Source: an uncultured Rhodospirillales bacterium (GTDB lineage: Bacteria; Pseudomonadota; Alphaproteobacteria; ATCC43930; CGMCC-115725). From it: a stretch of 7,087 nucleotides of DNA. Shown here piece after piece: positions 1 to 6,322 of the stretch. Where the stretch lies: assembly GCA_903897565.1 (NCBI GenBank), contig CAIUCF010000927.1, positions 1 through 7,087 of the forward strand, in the 5' to 3' direction. The notes below the pieces were generated by a model. It did not search any database. It was given only the letters and a program-made list of their open reading frames with translations, and was not told the DNA's origin. Position 1 is the stretch's first letter. The number at the start of each line of letters is the position of its first letter. Both the position numbers and the translations under genes were made by a program.

Positions 1-126
1 CTGATCCTGGCGGAGCGGACGCCGTTCTATGCCAAGGCCGATTTCAGCTTCGACACCAGTGGCCGCAGCGTCGAAACCTGCTTCCAGAGCCTGCGCAGCC
101 TGATCCGGGACAACGCCACGCGTTGA
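1..126 (+). CDS. boxR: BoxR-like transcriptional regulator, C-terminal end (partial)
   Basis: Frame 1 is open from the window edge to a TGA at 124-126 and encodes the last 41 residues of a protein that starts outside the window. The segment ERTPFYAKADFSFDTSGRSVE resembles the end of shikimate-kinase-like domains, where a P-x-Y-x-x-x-A-D stretch leads to a V/F-D-T-S/D-G turn and a final helix. BoxR/BzdR regulators join an N-terminal helix-turn-helix of the XRE type to such a C-terminal domain, which binds benzoyl-CoA. The position directly upstream of boxC in the same direction supports BoxR over a housekeeping AroK. The DNA-binding domain is not in view, so the assignment rests on a short tail plus context. 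Confidence 0.72.
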   Translation: MILAERTPFYAKADFSFDTSGRSVETCFQSLRSLIRDNATR

Positions 127-148
127 TCGCGTCGCAATCACGGGGAGC

Positions 149-205
149 TGCACCGCGATGCATGTTTCGATGCATTATTTTGCTTATCCGTCGTTGACAT
201 GCATC
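149..205. promoter_or_regulatory. Candidate BoxR operator: array of TGCA/ATGCAT repeats
   Basis: TGCA occurs at 149-152, 159-162, 171-174 and 200-203, with a near-copy TGCT at 181-184. The first pair is spaced TGCA-N6-TGCA, as is the third with the near-copy. GATGCAT is repeated directly at 157-163 and 169-175, and its inverse ATGCATC lies at 199-205, touching the -35-like hexamer. From family knowledge, BzdR/BoxR regulators recognise TGCA-containing repeats and release DNA on binding benzoyl-CoA. That BoxR binds here is inference from motif and neighbourhood. Confidence 0.55.
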
Positions 206-222
206 ATAGTTCATTATAGCAA
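194..222 (+). promoter_or_regulatory. Candidate sigma-70-type promoter of the box operon
   Basis: A perfect -35 hexamer TTGACA lies at 194-199. The -10 is less clear: TATAGC at 215-220 gives a short 15-bp spacer, and TAGCAA at 217-222 gives a 17-bp spacer but a poorer match. Either would start transcription about 30 bases before the boxC start codon. The ATGCAT at 199-204 overlaps the end of the -35, so a protein bound there would block polymerase. Confidence 0.45.
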
Positions 223-257
223 TCGACTCGCAACCGCAAATCAGGCTGGGAAGACCC

Positions 258-1928
258 ATGAACGAAACCGCACCCTCTGCGAGCCAAGTCGATTATCGGA
301 CCGATCCGAGCCGTTATCAGCATTGGACGCTCACGGTCGACGGTGCGGTCGCCACGTTGAAGATGAACGTCGCCGAGGATGGCGGCATCCGCCCGGGCTA
401 CAAGCTCAAGCTCAATTCCTACGATCTCGGCGTCGATATTGAACTGCACGACGCCCTGCAGCGCATCCGTTTCGAGCACCCGACCGTGCGCAGCGTCATC
501 GTCACCAGCGCCCGGGATCGAATCTTCTGTTCCGGCGCCAATATCTTCATGCTCGGCCTGTCCTCGCATGCCTGGAAGGTGAATTTCTGCAAATTCACCA
601 ACGAGACCCGCAACGGGATCGAGGATTCGAGCCGGCATTCCGGCCTCAAGTTCATTGCGGCGGTCAACGGCGCCTGTGCCGGCGGCGGCTATGAGCTGGC
701 GCTGGCCTGCGACGAAATCCTCCTGGTCGATGACCGTTCCTCCTCGGTTTCACTGCCGGAGGTCCCCCTGCTCGGCGTGCTCCCGGGTACCGGCGGCCTC
801 ACCCGCGTCACCGACAAGCGCAAGGTCCGCCGCGACCTCGCGGACATCTTCTGCACCTCGAGCGAAGGCGTCCGCGGTCAGCGCGCCAAGGATTGGAAGC
901 TGGTCGACGACATCTTCAAGACCAGTGAATTCGCGGCCAAGGTGCAGGCGCGCGCGCTGGAACTCGCGGCGCAAAGCGACCGGCCGATCGACGCCAAGGG
1001 CGTGGCGCTCACGCCGCTGGAGCGCGACGAGACCGCCAATTCGCTCGACTATCGCTATGTGAGCGTCAAGATCGATCGCAACCGCCGCGTCGCTGAGCTG
1101 ACAGTGCGTGGCCCCGATACGGCGCAGCCGTTGGAGATCGACGGCATCCTCGCCGCCGGCGCGCGCTGGTGGCCGCTGCAGATGGCGCGCGAGCTCGACG
1201 ACGCCATCCTCGCCCTGCGGGCCAATGAGCTCGATATCGGCGTCTGGCTGTTGCGTACCGAGGGCGACAGCGCCCGCGTGCTCGAGGTCGACGCCACGCT
1301 CGCGCGCCACGCCTCGCACTGGTTCGTGCGCGAGAGCATCGGCATGCTGCGGCGGACGCTCGCCCGCCTCGATGTTTCATCGCGCAGCCTGTTCGCCTTG
1401 ATCGAACAGGGCTCGTGCTTCGCCGGCACCTTGCTCGAGATCGCGCTGGCCGCCGATCGCAGCTATATGTTCAGCAATCCCGACGTCCCCGAGGAACAGC
1501 CCTCGATCACGCTGACCGAGGCCAATTTCGGCGCCTATCCCGCCGTATCCGGCAAGTCGCGGCTGGCGCAGCGCTTCTACGAGGCTGCCGACGAGATCGC
1601 CGCGGTCCGCGGTGCACTCGGCATCGCCCTCGATCCCAAGCAGGCATCCGCGCTCGGCCTCGTCACCGCGACCCCCGACGATATCGACTGGGCCGACGAA
1701 ATCCGCCTCGCCGTCGAGGAACGCGTCAGCCAGTCTCCGGATGCGTTGACCGGACTCGAGGCCAATCTCCGCTTCGGAATCTACGAGACGATGGAGACCC
1801 GCATCTTCGGCCGCCTGACCGCGTGGCAGAACTGGATCTTCATCCGCCCGAACGCCGTCGGCGAAAAAGGTGCACTCAAGGTCTACGGCAAGGGCGAGAA
1901 GCCTGCCTTCGACTTCGGCCGCGTCTAG
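258..1928 (+). CDS. boxC: Benzoyl-CoA-dihydrodiol lyase BoxC (2,3-epoxybenzoyl-CoA dihydrolase)
   Basis: This is the ring-opening enzyme of aerobic benzoyl-CoA degradation. It converts 2,3-epoxybenzoyl-CoA and water to 3,4-dehydroadipyl-CoA semialdehyde and formate in the cytoplasm. The 556-residue length is typical of BoxC. The first half is a crotonase domain with oxyanion-hole segments around residues 92-99 (SGANIFML) and 138-144 (GACAGGG). The two glutamates at E146 and E168 sit where the catalytic pair of characterised BoxC is numbered, and C111 is also present. The second half is a diverged crotonase-like repeat (for example GSCFAGTLLEIALAADRSYMF, residues 385-405). The conserved-looking C-terminus ends KPAFDFGRV. 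The ATG at 258 is chosen because the MNETAPSAS...VDYRTDPSRYQHW opening fits the family and a purine-rich GGGAAG lies at 248-253. boxB follows after 49 bp, so the two are probably co-transcribed. Confidence 0.96.
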   Translation: MNETAPSASQVDYRTDPSRYQHWTLTVDGAVATLKMNVAEDGGIRPGYKLKLNSYDLGVDIELHDALQRIRFEHPTVRSVIVTSARDRIFCSGANIFMLGLSSHAWKVNFCKFTNETRNGIEDSSRHSGLKFIAAVNGACAGGGYELALACDEILLVDDRSSSVSLPEVPLLGVLPGTGGLTRVTDKRKVRRDLADIFCTSSEGVRGQRAKDWKLVDDIFKTSEFAAKVQARALELAAQSDRPIDAKGVALTPLERDETANSLDYRYVSVKIDRNRRVAELTVRGPDTAQPLEIDGILAAGARWWPLQMARELDDAILALRANELDIGVWLLRTEGDSARVLEVDATLARHASHWFVRESIGMLRRTLARLDVSSRSLFALIEQGSCFAGTLLEIALAADRSYMFSNPDVPEEQPSITLTEANFGAYPAVSGKSRLAQRFYEAADEIAAVRGALGIALDPKQASALGLVTATPDDIDWADEIRLAVEERVSQSPDALTGLEANLRFGIYETMETRIFGRLTAWQNWIFIRPNAVGEKGALKVYGKGEKPAFDFGRV

Positions 1929-1961
1929 CAACACAGGCGCCGCCGCGCCGCCAACGATAAC

Positions 1962-1970
1962 AGGAAAGGG
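1962..1970 (+). promoter_or_regulatory. Ribosome binding site that sets the boxB start
   Basis: AGGAAAGGG ends seven bases before the ATG at 1978. The reading frame stays open further upstream, to an ATG at 1870 inside boxC, but this strong site and the family-typical N-terminus fix the start at 1978. Confidence 0.7.
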
Positions 1971-1977
1971 CAAGCCC

Positions 1978-3405
1978 ATGGCCGCTATCGACTACAACGA
2001 ACTGATCCCGAACAACGTCAACCTGTCGAGCGACCGCACCCTGCAGCGCGCGCTGGAACAATGGCAGCCGAATTTCCTGAGCTGGTGGAAGGACATGGGT
2101 CCGGACGGCTCGAATAATTTCGACGTCTATCTGCGCACCGCGATCAGCGCCGAGCCCAATGGCTGGGCGCATTTCGACCACGTCAAGATGCCAGACTATC
2201 GCTGGGGCATCTTCCTGGCGCCGGCAGAGGAAGATCGCCGGATCGGCTTCGGCGAGCACAAGGGCGAGCCAGTGTGGCAGGAAGTCCCGGGCGAACATCG
2301 CGCCAATCTGCGCCGCATCATCGTGACGCAAGGCGATACCGAGCCGGCCTCGGTAGAACAGCAGCGCCATCTCGGCCTGACCGCGCCGTCGCTCTATGAT
2401 TTACGCAACCTGTTCCAGGTCAATGTCGAGGAAGGCCGTCACCTCTGGGCGATGGTCTATCTGCTGCACCGCTATTTCGGCCGTGACGGCCGCGAGGAGG
2501 GCGAGGCCCTGCTGCAGCGCCGCTCCGGCGATCAGGACAACCCGCGTATCCTCAACGCCTTCAACGAGAAGACGCCCGACTGGCTGTCCTTCTTCATGTT
2601 CACTTATTTCACCGATCGCGACGGCAAGTACCAGCTTTGCGCGCTCGCCGAATCCGCCTTCGATCCGCTGTCGCGCACCACGCGCTTCATGCTGACCGAG
2701 GAAGCGCATCACATGTTCGTGGGTGAGTCCGGCATCTCCCGCGTCGTCCAGCGAACCTGCGAGATCATGAAGCAGCACGGTGTCGACGACCCGGCCGAGG
2801 TCCGCAAGTTCGGCGTGATCGACCTGCCGACGATCCAGCGCTATCTCAACTTCCATTTCAGCGTCACCATCGACCTGTTCGGGGCTGACCAGTCCTCCAA
2901 TGCCGCGCTGTTCTACAGCGCCGGTCTCAAGGGGCGGTTCGAGGAGAGCAAGCGCCAGGACGACCACAAGCTCAACGACCTCGTCTATCCCGTGCTCGAC
3001 TATGCCGACGGCGCCCTGACGACCCATGACACGGCGATGCTGAACGCCCTCAACGAGGTGCTGCGCGACGACTACATCAAGGACTCGGTCGGCGGAGTCG
3101 AACGCTGGAACCGCGTCATCGCCAAGCTCGGCGTCGATTTCAAGCTGACAGTGCCGCACAAGGCGTTCCATCGCAGCATCGGCAAGCTCGCCGGCCATCA
3201 CTTCGACCCGCAGGGCCGGCCGATCTCGGCCGCCGAGTGGCAGAAGAATGTCGATAGCTGGCTGCCGTCGACCGAGGACCGCGCCTATGTCGCCTCGCTG
3301 ATGGGCCGGGTGATCGAGGTGGGTAAATACGCCAACTGGATTGCCGCGCCGACGGTCGGCCTCAACCGCCAGCCGATCGACATGGAATACGTCCGCTTCA
3401 ATTGA
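1978..3405 (+). CDS. boxB: Benzoyl-CoA 2,3-epoxidase, di-iron oxygenase subunit BoxB
   Basis: BoxB is the oxygenase component that inserts one oxygen atom from O2 into the ring of benzoyl-CoA, forming the 2,3-epoxide. It takes electrons from BoxA. The 475-residue protein has the family opening MAAIDYNELIPNNVNLS and a length close to known BoxB. Six residues form a plausible carboxylate-bridged di-iron site: E122, E152 and H155 (in VEEGRH), D213 (in FTDRD), and E242 and H245 (in TEEAHH). Each is two residues higher than the ligand numbering I recall for the Azoarcus evansii enzyme, so the set looks complete. The start at 1978 is preferred over the in-frame upstream ATG at 1870 because the latter would overlap boxC and add an alanine/serine-rich tail unlike the family. 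It lies 49 bp after boxC; a 174-bp gap with a palindrome separates it from boxA. Confidence 0.96.
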   Translation: MAAIDYNELIPNNVNLSSDRTLQRALEQWQPNFLSWWKDMGPDGSNNFDVYLRTAISAEPNGWAHFDHVKMPDYRWGIFLAPAEEDRRIGFGEHKGEPVWQEVPGEHRANLRRIIVTQGDTEPASVEQQRHLGLTAPSLYDLRNLFQVNVEEGRHLWAMVYLLHRYFGRDGREEGEALLQRRSGDQDNPRILNAFNEKTPDWLSFFMFTYFTDRDGKYQLCALAESAFDPLSRTTRFMLTEEAHHMFVGESGISRVVQRTCEIMKQHGVDDPAEVRKFGVIDLPTIQRYLNFHFSVTIDLFGADQSSNAALFYSAGLKGRFEESKRQDDHKLNDLVYPVLDYADGALTTHDTAMLNALNEVLRDDYIKDSVGGVERWNRVIAKLGVDFKLTVPHKAFHRSIGKLAGHHFDPQGRPISAAEWQKNVDSWLPSTEDRAYVASLMGRVIEVGKYANWIAAPTVGLNRQPIDMEYVRFN

Positions 3406-3434
3406 GGTGGGACGACGACGCTCCCAAACCGATC

Positions 3435-3512
3435 GTCATTGCGAGCGCCGCGAAGCAATCCAGGGCCGTCACACGCTCTGGATTGCTTCGTCACTTCGTT
3501 CCTCGCGATCAC
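3435..3512. repeat. Dispersed REP-like imperfect palindrome between boxB and boxA
   Basis: A perfect 13-bp inverted repeat, CGAAGCAATCCAG at 3451-3463 against its complement at 3478-3490, encloses a 14-base loop. Outer arms pair more weakly: 3435-3445 against 3502-3512 match at 9 of 11 positions. The unpaired parts between inner and outer arms differ in length (5 and 11 bases). The GTCATTGCGAG...GAAGCAATCCAG wording is that of a dispersed palindrome I recognise from intergenic regions of Bradyrhizobium, Rhodopseudomonas and related genomes. Short open frames through it give ERREAIQ- or RNEVTKQS-type peptides, which are common annotation artefacts. Confidence 0.8.
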
Positions 3513-3521
3513 AGGTTTTTT
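3451..3521 (+). terminator. Possible partial terminator or mRNA-stabilising hairpin
   Basis: The palindrome is followed by six T residues at 3516-3521. The RNA hairpin could halt part of the transcription after boxB or protect the 3' end of boxCB mRNA. The T-run does not directly follow the strong inner stem (it starts 25 bases later), but it lies three bases after the weak outer arm. A classical intrinsic terminator is therefore only possible, not clear. Confidence 0.3.
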
Positions 3522-3534
3522 GCTTGAACCCACC

Positions 3535-3540
3535 TATACT
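3535..3540 (+). promoter_or_regulatory. Weak -10-like element before boxA
   Basis: TATACT matches the -10 consensus at five of six positions and lies 39 bases before the boxA start codon. No good -35 hexamer is found 16-18 bp upstream, so an independent boxA promoter is only a possibility. Confidence 0.2.
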
Positions 3541-3579
3541 AAATCTGAATAGCAGCGCGGTATCGAGGACAGGACGACG

Positions 3580-4794
3580 ATGGACACGTTTCAGCAGCAT
3601 GTGATCGACCCCGCGATCTGCATTCGCTGCAATACCTGCGAAGACACCTGCCCGCTCGACGCCGTCAGCCATGATTCGCGCAACTACGTCGTCGATCCGG
3701 AAATCTGCAACGCCTGCGGCGCCTGCATCTCGCCCTGCCCGACCGGCGCGATCGACAATTGGCGTGCCGTCGTCAAGGGCGCCGCCTATTCGCTCGAGGA
3801 GCAATTCTCCTGGGACGACCTCCCAGAGGAAAACGCCGCGCTCGCGGGGATCACGCCCGAGCACGATGCCATCGGCGGCGAGGATGCCGTCGCGATCCAG
3901 GCGGTCGATACAGCTCGCGGATCGGCCACTGCCCCGCGGAGCGCAGCCTCCCCGACCACCAATCTCTACGGCATCAAGCGACCGGCCGAAGCGACGATCG
4001 CCGGCAATTTCCGCCTGACCGGAGCGGAGACCGCGAGCGACGTCCGCCATATCGTGCTCGATTTCGGCAGCCTGCCCTTCCCCGTGCTCGAGGGCCAGTC
4101 GATCGGCGTTATTCCGCCCGGGACCGACGCTGCCGGCCGGCCGCATCACGCCAGACAATATTCGATTGCCAGCCCGCGCAACGGCGAACGTCCCGGGTAC
4201 AACAATCTTTCCCTGACCGTGAAGCGGGTCGCCGCCGGCCAGGACGGCAACGCCGTCGACGGCGTCTGCTCGAACTATCTCTGCGATCTCGAGAAGGGCG
4301 CGACCGTCAAGGTCATCGGTCCGTTCGGCGCCAGCTTCCTGATGCCGGACACGCCGCTGAGCCCGCTCTTGATGATTTGTACCGGCACCGGCTCGGCGCC
4401 GATGCGGGCGATGACCGAACGCCGTCGCCGCCTGAATCATCCAGGCGACGAGAACCGGCTGATGCTGTTCTTCGGCGCGCGCACACCCGAGGAATTGCCC
4501 TATTTCGGTCCGCTCAAGAAGCTCCCGAACCGCTTCATCGACGTCAACCTCGCGTTCTCGCGGGTGCCCGGCAGTCCCAAGCGCTACGTCCAGGACGCGC
4601 TGATGGAGCGGATTTCCGACGTCGCGCAGCTGCTTGCCGATCCCGGCACTCATATTTATGTCTGCGGTCTCCGCGGCATGGAGGACGGCGTGATCGCCGC
4701 GCTCAGCGCGGCGGCCGATGCCGGCGCCCTCGACTGGCCCAACCTCCATGCCGAGATGAAGCGCGAAGGTCGAATTCACTTCGAGACCTATTAG
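3580..4794 (+). CDS. boxA: Benzoyl-CoA 2,3-epoxidase reductase subunit BoxA
   Basis: BoxA passes electrons from NADPH through FAD and two iron-sulfur clusters to the oxygenase BoxB. The 404-residue protein begins with a bacterial ferredoxin domain carrying two complete [4Fe-4S] motifs: C14, C17, C20, C24 and C43, C46, C49, C53, each with a proline after the last cysteine. A variable linker (about 60-128) leads to a ferredoxin-NADP reductase module. This has an FAD-binding R-x-Y-S at 192-195, a pyridine-nucleotide-binding CTGTGSAP at 267-274, a GAR at 299-301 and a C-terminal VCGLRGMEDG at 361-370. The FETY end resembles other reductases that finish in an aromatic residue. GAGGACAGGA at 3565-3574 is the ribosome binding site for the ATG at 3580. 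It stands apart from boxB by a palindrome-bearing gap, which may lower its expression relative to boxB. Confidence 0.95.
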   Translation: MDTFQQHVIDPAICIRCNTCEDTCPLDAVSHDSRNYVVDPEICNACGACISPCPTGAIDNWRAVVKGAAYSLEEQFSWDDLPEENAALAGITPEHDAIGGEDAVAIQAVDTARGSATAPRSAASPTTNLYGIKRPAEATIAGNFRLTGAETASDVRHIVLDFGSLPFPVLEGQSIGVIPPGTDAAGRPHHARQYSIASPRNGERPGYNNLSLTVKRVAAGQDGNAVDGVCSNYLCDLEKGATVKVIGPFGASFLMPDTPLSPLLMICTGTGSAPMRAMTERRRRLNHPGDENRLMLFFGARTPEELPYFGPLKKLPNRFIDVNLAFSRVPGSPKRYVQDALMERISDVAQLLADPGTHIYVCGLRGMEDGVIAALSAAADAGALDWPNLHAEMKREGRIHFETY

Positions 4795-4835
4795 CAGCGA
4801 CGATCGCGCGATCTCTCTTGCGAAGCCGATAGCCC

Positions 4836-4857
4836 GGCGTGCTATCACCGGCACGCC
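4836..4857. repeat. Short inverted repeat upstream of the MaoC-like gene
   Basis: GGCGTGC at 4836-4842 is the exact complement of GCACGCC at 4851-4857, with an 8-base loop. It has no T-run after it, so it is not a clear terminator. It could be a small operator or mRNA hairpin in the 93-bp gap after boxA. A TTGCGA at 4818-4823 is a possible -35, but no well-spaced -10 goes with it. No TGCA repeats like those before boxC are present. Confidence 0.3.
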
Positions 4858-4887
4858 ACCGCATGTCATCGCACCGGATCCCGACCC

Positions 4888-5334
4888 ATGAAATTCTCTG
4901 ACCTTTCCGCCGGCATGGTCATCACGACGAAGTCGCGCACCATCGACGAAGCCGAGATGCTGCGCTTTGCCGCCGATTACGACCCGCAATGGTTCCATAC
5001 CGATCCGGCCCGCGCCGCCGAGTCGCGCTGGGAAGGCCTGATCGGCAGCGGCTGGCTCACCTGCAGCGTCGCCATGCGGCTGGTCTGCGACGACATCCTC
5101 GCCGGCTCCGAGAGCTTCGGTTCCCCCGGCATGTCCTACGTCAAATGGCCGAACCCGATGCGGCCGGGCGACACCATGCGGGTCGAATGCCATGTCGCCG
5201 AGGTCCGGCGCTCGGCGAGCAAGCCGGAACTCGGGGTCGTGCGCTGGCGCTGGCTCGCCAAGAACCAGCGCGACGAGATCGTCCTCGACCTCGAGGCCAC
5301 CGGCTTCTTCCAGCCGATCGCGCCGGATGCGTGA
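4888..5334 (+). CDS. MaoC-like hotdog-fold protein, possible enoyl-CoA hydratase
   Basis: This is a 148-residue single-hotdog protein of the MaoC/(R)-specific hydratase family. The opening MKFSDLSAGM is typical of the family. The active-site-like segment DYDPQWFHTDP (residues 30-40) offers Asp30/Asp32 and His37, and is followed by GLIGSGW (50-56), where the oxyanion-hole serine or backbone is expected. The family's classical D-x-N-P-x-H is modified here to the wider D-x-D-P-Q-x-x-H form common in MaoC-like proteins. Members hydrate trans-2-enoyl-CoA thioesters, though some act as dehydratases or thioesterases. Beside the box genes it could hydrate an intermediate after ring opening, such as a dehydroadipyl-CoA; that is inference. 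The start has only a weak ribosome binding site (GGA around 4876). The hydrolase gene follows within 13 bp, implying co-transcription. Confidence 0.85.
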   Translation: MKFSDLSAGMVITTKSRTIDEAEMLRFAADYDPQWFHTDPARAAESRWEGLIGSGWLTCSVAMRLVCDDILAGSESFGSPGMSYVKWPNPMRPGDTMRVECHVAEVRRSASKPELGVVRWRWLAKNQRDEIVLDLEATGFFQPIAPDA

Positions 5335-5347
5335 TCGCGGGGCTCAG

Positions 5348-6322
5348 ATGACATCCCGACGCGGCAGCCGACGGACTCGGAAACCGAGCCGGGCCATCCT
5401 CGTCTTCCTGTTGATCGCCGGCCTGATTGGCGGCGGCATCTGGGCCTATACCCCCGACGAGAGTCGGGCGGTGCTGGAGGCCCGATATCACGTTGCGCCG
5501 ACCGATTATGTCGACATCGATGGTGTGCATCTGCATGTCAAAGATAGTGGACCCAAAGGCGCTCCCGTGCTCGTGCTGCTGCATGGCTTCGGCGCGAGCC
5601 TGCAGACCTGGGATATCTGGTCGGAGCGCCTTTCTACGAACTATCGCGTCATCCGTTTTGATTTGCCGGGCTTCGGCCTGACCGGTGCCGACCCGACCGG
5701 AGATTACGCCGACGACCGCGCGGTCCGCATCCTATCCGATCTCCTCGATCGCCTCGGCATCGCCAAGGCGACCCTGATCGGCAATTCGATGGGTGGCAAG
5801 ATCGCCTGGAAATGCGCGGCATCGCATCCCACCCGGGTCGAGGGACTGGTCCTGATCTCGCCCGACGGCTACGCCAGCCCCGGCTTCGCGTACGGTGAGC
5901 ACCCCACGGTCCCGGTATTGATGCATGCCCTGCCCTATGTCATGCCGAAGTCGCTGCTGCGCGCCAGCATCCTCCCGGCCTATGGCGATACCGCCCATCT
6001 GTCGGATCTGACCGTGACGCGCTATTGGGACATGTTGCGCGCGCCCAAGGTGCGCGAGGCGATCATCGCGAGACTCGGCCAGACCGTCCTGGAAGATCCG
6101 CGACCGACATTGCAGGAGATCGCCGTGCCGGTCCTGCTGATCTGGGGCGAAAAGGACGGCATGATCCCGTTCCGCAACGCTCAGGATTATCTCGGCGTCC
6201 TGAAATCCGCGCAGCTGGTCAGCTTCCCCGATCTCGGCCATGTCCCGCAGGAAGAGGATCCCGACCGTTCGCTGAAGCCGGTTCTGGCCTATCTGGCCGC
6301 GCGCAGGGTCGCGGCGCCTTAA
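5348..6322 (+). CDS. Membrane-anchored alpha/beta hydrolase
   Basis: The 324-residue protein opens with a basic stretch (MTSRRGSRRTRKPSR) and one hydrophobic segment at about 16-34, suggesting an N-in membrane anchor with the enzyme domain outside the cytoplasm, or an uncleaved signal. The alpha/beta hydrolase fold follows: LLHGFG at 77-82, DLPGFG at 105-110, the nucleophile elbow GNSMGG with Ser147, Asp270 in WGEKDGMIP and His298 in LGHVP. The triad is thus complete. It resembles meta-cleavage-product hydrolases and esterases, but the substrate cannot be read from sequence. The ATG at 5348 is preferred; GGGG at 5339-5342 precedes it. An in-frame ATG at 5327 would overlap the previous stop, and one further upstream at 5192 would add an arginine/serine-rich shadow of the MaoC-like gene. 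It lies 13 bp after that gene and ends in a TTAA shared with the convergent gene. Confidence 0.87.
   Translation: MTSRRGSRRTRKPSRAILVFLLIAGLIGGGIWAYTPDESRAVLEARYHVAPTDYVDIDGVHLHVKDSGPKGAPVLVLLHGFGASLQTWDIWSERLSTNYRVIRFDLPGFGLTGADPTGDYADDRAVRILSDLLDRLGIAKATLIGNSMGGKIAWKCAASHPTRVEGLVLISPDGYASPGFAYGEHPTVPVLMHALPYVMPKSLLRASILPAYGDTAHLSDLTVTRYWDMLRAPKVREAIIARLGQTVLEDPRPTLQEIAVPVLLIWGEKDGMIPFRNAQDYLGVLKSAQLVSFPDLGHVPQEEDPDRSLKPVLAYLAARRVAAP

Noticed and set aside
127..257. Possible small RNA or riboswitch in the boxC leader
   Set aside because: The likely transcript leader is only about 30 bases, too short for a riboswitch, and the repeats fit protein binding sites better.
158..442. 94-codon frame starting in the repeat region before boxC
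   Set aside because: It overlaps the candidate promoter and the start of boxC in another frame, and its product has no recognisable features.
1870..1977. Upstream in-frame start for boxB at 1870
   Set aside because: It would overlap boxC by 59 bp and add residues not seen in the family; a strong ribosome binding site precedes the ATG at 1978.
2401..3201. 266-codon open frame on the - strand inside boxB
   Set aside because: It is fully antisense to boxB, whose di-iron ligands are intact, and shows no motif of its own.
3285..3604. Small frames on both strands through the boxB-boxA gap
   Set aside because: Their peptides (ERREAIQ, RNEVTKQS types) come from translating the dispersed palindrome, a known source of false genes.
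3759..4832. 357-codon + strand frame overlapping boxA
   Set aside because: It is a +2 shadow of boxA, very rich in arginine, and lacks any domain, while boxA in the other frame has clear cofactor motifs.
3469..5193. Long 574-codon open frame on the - strand, opposite boxA and the MaoC-like gene
   Set aside because: It lies antisense to two well-supported genes with complete family motifs and runs into the dispersed palindrome. Its translation is alanine/glycine/arginine-rich without recognisable domains; long antisense frames are expected in high-GC DNA.
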